From a virus: a DNA stretch of 40,601 nucleotides. The DNA is taken from positions 1-40,601 of IMG/VR virus record IMGVR_UViG_3300032668_000056; one strand, 5' to 3'. The notes under the pieces were generated by a model that was given only the letters and a program-made list of their open reading frames with translations, had not been told where the DNA came from and made no database searches. Made by a program: the position numbers and the translations under genes. This document shows, piece after piece, positions 36,632 through 40,601 of the stretch. Position 1 is the first letter of the stretch. Each line of letters begins with the position of its first letter.

Positions 36632-36897
36632 TGGCTAACGATAGAGCAAATGACCCACGCAGAGTGTACACCTCCCCAGGCGGAACTATGGAAGACGAGA
36701 ACGCACAGCGTAAGTTTTCTGCACACGGCTTCAACAAAGGTAAAGCTTCCGACATGGCTAAAAATGTAGTGGACAACGCAGTTACGGCATTTAAGAGTAC
36801 TAGTGGTTTTGCCCGCAGTAACCGACGCCAACACAAGAGCAATCTACTTCAGCGTGGAGCTACCACAGCAGCTCAAAAGAACCAAGGTGTTGTGTAA
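36631..36897 (+). CDS. Basic small protein of orphan block (88 aa)
   Basis: An 88-residue protein from ATG 36631. It has a flexible N terminus (MANDRANDPRRVYTSPGGTM) then one amphipathic helix (SDMAKNVVDNAVTAFKSTSG) and a strongly basic C-terminal region (FARSNRRQHKSNLLQRGATT). Possible nucleic acid binding through the basic tail is inferred from charge. It is coupled to the next gene by a TAATG overlap. Confidence 0.65.
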   Translation: MANDRANDPRRVYTSPGGTMEDENAQRKFSAHGFNKGKASDMAKNVVDNAVTAFKSTSGFARSNRRQHKSNLLQRGATTAAQKNQGVV

Positions 36898-37127
36898 TGG
36901 TTAAAGACCCAGGTCTAATGACTGACTCAACAGGTGATGGCATCTACGGCAACACAGATGTTAAGTATTCAACACAGCAAGCGATGAAGAACACAGTTTA
37001 TAACGGCTCAGGTAGCTGTAAGGACTGCGGTTACCAGATTCAACCACAAGACGCACTATACACACAGCTTTGCCCGTCTTGCACTAAGGCGAAGGCAATG
37101 AAACAGATGAAAGGACGAATGGTATGA
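36897..37127 (+). CDS. Zinc-ribbon small protein of orphan block
   Basis: A 76-residue protein from ATG 36897. Cysteines 41, 44, 59 and 62 (GSCKDCGYQIQ ... LCPSCTKAK) form a two-CxxC zinc ribbon of the kind found in nucleic-acid- or polymerase-binding proteins. The C terminus is basic (AKAMKQMKGRMV). The N-terminal 35 residues are polar and disordered. The end overlaps the next ATG by four bases. It is the clearest structured protein of the orphan block. Confidence 0.75.
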   Translation: MVKDPGLMTDSTGDGIYGNTDVKYSTQQAMKNTVYNGSGSCKDCGYQIQPQDALYTQLCPSCTKAKAMKQMKGRMV

Positions 37128-37333
37128 CTGTTCGTAAAGCTATGTCAGAGAACGCTGCACTCGAAGAGGGTGCCACAGACGGCAAATACCGTAAGCGTCG
37201 TCCTAACACAACTGTTGCACCAGCAATGGGCGATCAATTGGTTGTAAAGAACCGCGATGGTTTGCATCCTTATTGGAACTATGGTTTTTCTAACAGCGAA
37301 GAGCCTAACAAAGTAAACCCAGGAGCTAACTAA
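37124..37333 (+). CDS. Small protein of orphan block (69 aa)
   Basis: A 69-residue protein from ATG 37124 (ATGA overlap with the preceding gene). It is polar and basic in the centre (DGKYRKRRPNTTVAPAMGDQ), with an aromatic C-terminal segment (GLHPYWNYGFSNSEEPNK). No recognised motif. It follows the zinc-ribbon gene in the same coupled run. Function unknown. Confidence 0.65.
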   Translation: MTVRKAMSENAALEEGATDGKYRKRRPNTTVAPAMGDQLVVKNRDGLHPYWNYGFSNSEEPNKVNPGAN

Positions 37334-37334
37334 C

Positions 37335-38417
37335 ATGGCTAAGAAGAGTATTACTAAAGGCTCACAACCTAACTTCGTTACTGAGAAGCTAGCTAAGAAA
37401 GAAGCAGCACGTCCTAAGGGCGATGCTAAAGTTGGCGTTACTAAGATGTCCCCTGCTCTAGGTGATGTCTATCTAGATAAGGAAAAGCTAGCAAAGCCAA
37501 TGAAGGCAGTAAAGCCTTCTGGTTCAGCAGCCTCAGCAGAAGCATTTACCAAGTCACGTTCAGGTGTTAGCACCGTACGTTCAATTGGCAAGGCCGTTAA
37601 GCAAGATGCAAACGTTATTGCAGAGCGTCGCATTGCTGGGTCATCTAACCCAGAAGCAACAGCCCGCACAATGGCTGCTCAGACTGATATTGACAAAGAA
37701 GCAACATCTGGTGCATGGGGCAAGGCTCCATCACGTGCAAAGCGTACAGATAAGACACCTCGTCCCCTAAGCACAAAGGCAGAACGCCGCGATTTCCCAT
37801 CACTTGGTGACGCAAAGATCGGCGAAGTTGAGATTCCAAAAGGTGTTGCAAACCCAACATCAGCATCAAAGACAGGCGCACGCTCTATCGGCGACATCAC
37901 AATTAGCGGTGAGACACGCGGACTAGGTGGACGTAACGCCCGTGCAGGTAAGAAGGTCACCCGTACAGCACAACTTACTGATCCAGTAGAACGCGTACGC
38001 CGTAACCGTATTATCGCAACTGCTCACGCAGATACCCAAAAGTTTACAGAGCACATGGCCAGCGACCACGGCCGCTCATTGTCACATGCAAACGCATTGA
38101 AAGAGAAGATCCACGGCTCACTTGCTGGCATGGAGGTCTCAGACCTACACGGCCTACAGGTTCCTTGCATTGGTTCAGATTGCCGTCGTACTGTGCCTGC
38201 AACATCAGAGTCACTAAAGTGTGAAGGCTCATGCTCTACACACCCAGCTTCAGCATCAGCTCGTGGTAACTTAGGACGCAGTTCTGAAAAGGATCTAGCT
38301 CGTAACGGGGCTGGTACCACACCAGTACCAGCGCCATCAGGCCGTTCAGCAGGTACAGGCATCCCATGGATGCACCTTCCTGCGTCAAAGCGTGAAATTC
38401 GTGAGGCTGGCGAGTAG
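37335..38417 (+). CDS. Large basic protein with Cys motif, orphan block
   Basis: A 360-residue protein from ATG 37335 with AGGAG nine bases upstream. Residues 1-230 are very basic, Ala/Ser/Lys/Arg-rich and probably disordered (ITKGSQPNFVTEKLAKKEAA, then PKGDAKVGVTK). Residues ~240-305 contain a His/Cys-rich zone: ASDHGRSLSHANALKEKIHG, then QVPCIGSDCRRTVPATSESL and KCEGSCSTHP, which may bind zinc. The C terminus is PSGRSAGTGIPWMHLPASKR. It might pack or bind DNA, but no family is recognised. It ends the orphan block before an intergenic region of about 50 bases. Confidence 0.75.
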   Translation: MAKKSITKGSQPNFVTEKLAKKEAARPKGDAKVGVTKMSPALGDVYLDKEKLAKPMKAVKPSGSAASAEAFTKSRSGVSTVRSIGKAVKQDANVIAERRIAGSSNPEATARTMAAQTDIDKEATSGAWGKAPSRAKRTDKTPRPLSTKAERRDFPSLGDAKIGEVEIPKGVANPTSASKTGARSIGDITISGETRGLGGRNARAGKKVTRTAQLTDPVERVRRNRIIATAHADTQKFTEHMASDHGRSLSHANALKEKIHGSLAGMEVSDLHGLQVPCIGSDCRRTVPATSESLKCEGSCSTHPASASARGNLGRSSEKDLARNGAGTTPVPAPSGRSAGTGIPWMHLPASKREIREAGE

Positions 38418-38428
38418 TACTAAACTAC

Positions 38429-38437
38429 TGATACACT
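38429..38437 (+). promoter_or_regulatory. Possible extended -10 (TGaTACACT)
   Basis: TG-A-TACACT lies in the 51-base gap after the basic protein gene and before the TTG start at 38469. The sequence AGTAGT-N5-ACTACT (38413-38429) beside it is a small dyad. A matching element occurs at 33748. No clear -35 was found. Weak call. Confidence 0.3.
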
Positions 38438-38468
38438 TTACTAACTGACTACTTATTAGGAGCACAAA

Positions 38469-39002
38469 TTGGCGGTAGATCTTAAAGCGCTGGCTGAAAA
38501 GGAACGCAATGAACAGCAGATTCGTCTGCTTATTTGCCGTACCTGTAAGTCTATTGACGAGTTGCCAGATTTCGATGGCCCAGCCGAGTACGATACAGTC
38601 CTTCAGGTAGCGGTAGAAAAGCATCAGAAGCCCGAACCTCATCTCGGGCTTCTTATGAAGTTCCCATTAAAGTACTGGGCTCGCCCAGACGTCAAAGCTG
38701 AAGTAATGAAGCAGATCAGCGAAGGTTCATCTGGTCTTGACGTATTTGGTACCAACTTCTATGACACTAAGTCCACCTTCCACGAAGATGCGATGAAGTG
38801 CTACAACCTACACCTACGCCCTACAACATCTTGTGGCGACTACAAATCAGATAGTAAAGAGCTAAAGCCTGGAACGGCTATGGAGCGCCGCAAGGAAGGT
38901 CTGTCAGAAGCCCGCGGCCCTAAGGTCTACCTATGTGATTTCTGCCCTTACAAGATGATGGTTCAGAAGAAGGCATTCGGAGAAAAAGGTCTATACAAAT
39001 GA
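38469..39002 (+). CDS. Cysteine-rich zinc-binding protein (177 aa)
   Basis: A 177-residue protein. The start is TTG 38469, with AGGAG six bases before it. Cysteines occur as Cys23/26 (LICRTCKSIDEL) near the N terminus and later as MKCYNLHLRPTTSCGDY and YLCDFCPYKMM near the C terminus, so at least one zinc site can form. The middle contains charged helices and TAMERRKEGLSE. No known enzyme motif. It overlaps the next gene by four bases (ATGA). Function unknown. Confidence 0.75.
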   Translation: MAVDLKALAEKERNEQQIRLLICRTCKSIDELPDFDGPAEYDTVLQVAVEKHQKPEPHLGLLMKFPLKYWARPDVKAEVMKQISEGSSGLDVFGTNFYDTKSTFHEDAMKCYNLHLRPTTSCGDYKSDSKELKPGTAMERRKEGLSEARGPKVYLCDFCPYKMMVQKKAFGEKGLYK

Positions 39003-39268
39003 GCAACGAAGTCGAAACCGCGTTCCTTATCATCCGTCACCCAGACGGCTCATACTCAGCTAAAACGGACATTACGGACACTCCTGAGATTACACGCAAG
39101 CCGAACATCTATGACATCAAGCATGGATGCGCGGAGATCCTAGATACCATCAAACTGCAGGCTGTCCAGTCAGTAGTTGGCTCTGTAATGACAGAAGTTA
39201 GTTCAACTGAGGGCCAGAAGGTGGCCTCTGCTGTGAGACAATCGTTGGTAGACAAAGGTCTATTGTAA
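38999..39268 (+). CDS. Small protein of unknown function (89 aa)
   Basis: An 89-residue protein from ATG 38999 (ATGA overlap). Its first half is strand-like (VETAFLIIRHPDGSYSAKTD) and its second half helical (IYDIKHGCAEILDTIKLQAV, then QKVASAVRQSLVDKG). It has the size and shape of a small alpha/beta protein with possible dimer helices. No motif recognised. It sits between two small genes of the same operon. Confidence 0.7.
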   Translation: MSNEVETAFLIIRHPDGSYSAKTDITDTPEITRKPNIYDIKHGCAEILDTIKLQAVQSVVGSVMTEVSSTEGQKVASAVRQSLVDKGLL

Positions 39269-39282
39269 CGACAGGAGACACT

Positions 39283-39561
39283 ATGACGGCGCCTCGTAAG
39301 AAGCCAGCAGATAATAAAAAGTCTGTTGCTAAGAAGGTCGCTGCTCCTAGAAAACCTCGAACAGTTAAAGACGAAGAGCTTACTGCTTTAGACATTCATG
39401 CAATTCAGTTGTACGAGTTCTACAAATCATTGCGACGTGCTGGGTTTGACCCGTCAACTGCTATGGGCTTAATTACAGATAAAGATTGCCACCCTCACTG
39501 GTTCTCAACCGCTACTGCGGAAGACGTGGACTTGTTAGAGGAAGAAGAGGAAGATGAGTAG
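39283..39561 (+). CDS. Small charged protein, basic N and acidic C terminus
   Basis: A 92-residue protein from ATG 39283, preceded by AGGAG. Residues 1-30 are very basic (APRKKPADNKKSVAKKVAAP), the centre is a helix with LTALDIHAIQLYEFYKSLRR, and the C terminus ends in LLEEEEEDE. The charge asymmetry fits a nucleic-acid-binding or self-inhibiting protein. The central helix (YEFYKSLRRAGFDPSTAMGL) resembles a small DNA-binding domain. Function unknown. Confidence 0.7.
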   Translation: MTAPRKKPADNKKSVAKKVAAPRKPRTVKDEELTALDIHAIQLYEFYKSLRRAGFDPSTAMGLITDKDCHPHWFSTATAEDVDLLEEEEEDE

Positions 39562-39563
39562 TT

Positions 39564-39575
39564 TATACTAGTTAA
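39564..39575 (+). promoter_or_regulatory. Leaderless promoter (TATACT-N6-ATG)
   Basis: TATACT at 39564-39569, six bases AGTTAA and then ATG 39576 with no ribosome binding site. The spacing is the same as at 24307 and 35532. It sits in the 14-base gap after the charged small protein. Confidence 0.65.
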
Positions 39576-40505
39576 ATGAACTTCTATGATGTAGTTGCGA
39601 GCAAAGCAAGCCCTATCGAGCTTGAGCCTGGCCCAGCATCATACTTCAGTGAACCTAGTGGTATTTTAGATCCTCGCCTATTTAAGAGTAATAAGATCCG
39701 TTCTTCAGTACGCGATGCGATTCTCGCCTCCTTATTCGGGCATCTAGAGCAAACATACTCAGATCCTCAATCATGGTGCAACGTATGGTTAGCAGGCTCA
39801 GGAGTTTCATATCAGTGGGCTGCGGAGCGTGAACCAGCAGACCTAGACTGCTTAGTAGGTATCGATTACATTCGATTCCGTCAGGCTAACGAGCGTTACG
39901 CAGGCCTTAGCGACCAAGAGATCGCAGCAACATTCAACGAAGGATTCAGCGAGCAATTAAATAAAGATACTGCTCACTTCCTAGATACATTTGAGTTGAC
40001 GTTCTACGTTAACGTACGTAGCAACATTGTCGAGATTCGACCATACGCTGCTTACAATCTAACATCTGATTCATGGACAGTCCAACCTGTTATCACATCA
40101 CCATTTCGTCCTGCGGACTGGGAAAGCAAGTCGGCACGTGACAAGATATTGGCTGAGGGTATTCTGTCTCGCTATCAAAAAGCCTTGAATGGTATTTCAG
40201 CAGCACAGAATGATGCAGCAAGAATTAATGCAGAGTCAGCACTTCACCTAGCAGTAATGCAAGGCGCTGCATTGTTTGATGACATACATGAAGGTCGTAA
40301 GTATGCGTTTAGTCCTGCAGGACAAGGTTACATAGACTACGCTAACTACCGCTGGCAAGCAGGTAAAGCATCTGGTATTGTTCCCGCACTTAAGAAGTTA
40401 AAAGAAGTATCAAAGCAATCAAAGCAAGAGTTTGCTGCTCAAACCTATGGTGTAGAGTTGCCTGACACGAACACATTGATTCGCCGCGCTATCACACGCA
40501 AGTAA
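39576..40505 (+). CDS. Nucleotidyltransferase-like protein
   Basis: A 309-residue protein from ATG 39576. Residues 70-97 hold a Pol-beta-superfamily nucleotidyltransferase pattern: Gly74-Ser75 in VWLAGSGVSYQW, then the two carboxylates Asp89 and Asp91 in ADLDCLVGID; a third may be Glu140 in TFELTFYVNV. The remaining parts are helical, with a basic C terminus (KELSKQSKQEF-like) and RRAITRK end. The substrate is unknown: such enzymes add nucleotides to RNA, proteins or small molecules. A HAD-like gene follows. It has a leaderless promoter, so it may be made early or in special conditions; that is inference. Confidence 0.78.
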   Translation: MNFYDVVASKASPIELEPGPASYFSEPSGILDPRLFKSNKIRSSVRDAILASLFGHLEQTYSDPQSWCNVWLAGSGVSYQWAAEREPADLDCLVGIDYIRFRQANERYAGLSDQEIAATFNEGFSEQLNKDTAHFLDTFELTFYVNVRSNIVEIRPYAAYNLTSDSWTVQPVITSPFRPADWESKSARDKILAEGILSRYQKALNGISAAQNDAARINAESALHLAVMQGAALFDDIHEGRKYAFSPAGQGYIDYANYRWQAGKASGIVPALKKLKEVSKQSKQEFAAQTYGVELPDTNTLIRRAITRK

Positions 40506-40529
40506 CACCTAAGACCACACGGAGCACTA

Positions 40530-40601
40530 ATGGCAATACTAATGTCACTTGACGGCGTTATCCGCAACCCTCGGGACGGAGCGCCTATTCGTGATGGCTT
40601 A
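40530..40601 (+). CDS. HAD-like protein, N-terminal part only
   Basis: An ORF starts at ATG 40530 with GGAG six bases upstream and runs off the window edge after 24 residues: MAILMSLDGVIRNPRDGAPI and RDGL. The hhhSLDGVI segment resembles HAD motif I, DxDGV, but the first Asp (the nucleophile) is Ser here, so the protein may not be a classic phosphatase. The rest of the gene is outside the window, so function and length cannot be judged. Confidence 0.6.
   Translation, partial: MAILMSLDGVIRNPRDGAPIRDGL

Overview
The window is a stretch of a tailed-phage genome of contractile-tail (myovirus) type. Every supportable gene lies on the + strand and the genes are packed with 1-14 base overlaps. The host is most likely an actinobacterium. 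The evidence is a WhiB-family iron-sulfur regulator (30359-30667) and at least three promoter-like TAnnnT hexamers placed exactly 6 bases before an ATG with no ribosome binding site (before 24319, 35544 and 39576), which is the layout of the leaderless transcripts common in Actinobacteria. I saw no tRNA, CRISPR array, insertion sequence or integrase. Terminase, portal and a recognisable capsid gene must lie outside the window.

Layout. (1) 1-1652: the end of an unrecognised virion-region gene, then seven small genes, several extremely lysine-rich, closed by a strong terminator at 1658. (2) 1757-16683: neck and tail module in the usual order: connector/terminator candidates, contractile sheath, tube, tail assembly chaperone with an overlapping second frame, tape measure carrying an NlpC/P60 peptidase, hub proteins (LysM gpX-like, gpD-like, OB-fold spike), gp25-like wedge, gpJ/gp6-like wedge, and a gpI-like protein fused to carbohydrate-binding-like modules that may serve as the receptor-binding protein. 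(3) 16693-16947: a three-helix membrane protein, a holin candidate. (4) 16981-26055: replication module: Rossmann-like protein, winged-helix initiator-like protein, DnaC-like loader, SWIM zinc protein, DnaB-like helicase, DnaG-like primase, dNMP kinase, SNF2-type helicase, a ribbon-helix-helix regulator, a MerR-like protein and a zinc-containing putative SSB, closed by a 12-bp-stem terminator. (5) 26127-33376: family A DNA polymerase, RecA-like recombinase, Hjc-like and RuvC-like junction nucleases, WhiB, a Cas4-like Fe-S nuclease, and a 49-residue protein that is about 60% Asp/Glu with no Lys or Arg. (6) 33373-35519: a regulatory island with repeats, a SpoVS-like gene, a terminator, a 15-bp palindrome and a promoter, then a small Cys/His HTH-like protein and a metallophosphoesterase. 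(7) 35544-38417: seven unrecognised, mostly basic and disordered proteins behind a leaderless promoter. (8) 38469-40601: zinc protein, two small proteins, a nucleotidyltransferase-like protein behind another leaderless promoter, and the start of a HAD-like gene.

How it fits together: the phage carries a nearly self-sufficient replisome (initiator, loader, helicase, primase, polymerase, SSB) with recombination functions, and a P2/Mu-like simple baseplate around a cell-wall-cutting tape measure. The points most worth attention are the N6 leaderless promoter signature, the acidic DNA-mimic-like protein, the SpoVS homologue behind a repeat-rich control region, the WhiB with an altered cysteine spacing, the polymerase with Leu at the position equivalent to E. 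coli 762, and the orphan basic gene block. All family assignments come from reading motifs by eye; no database search was possible.
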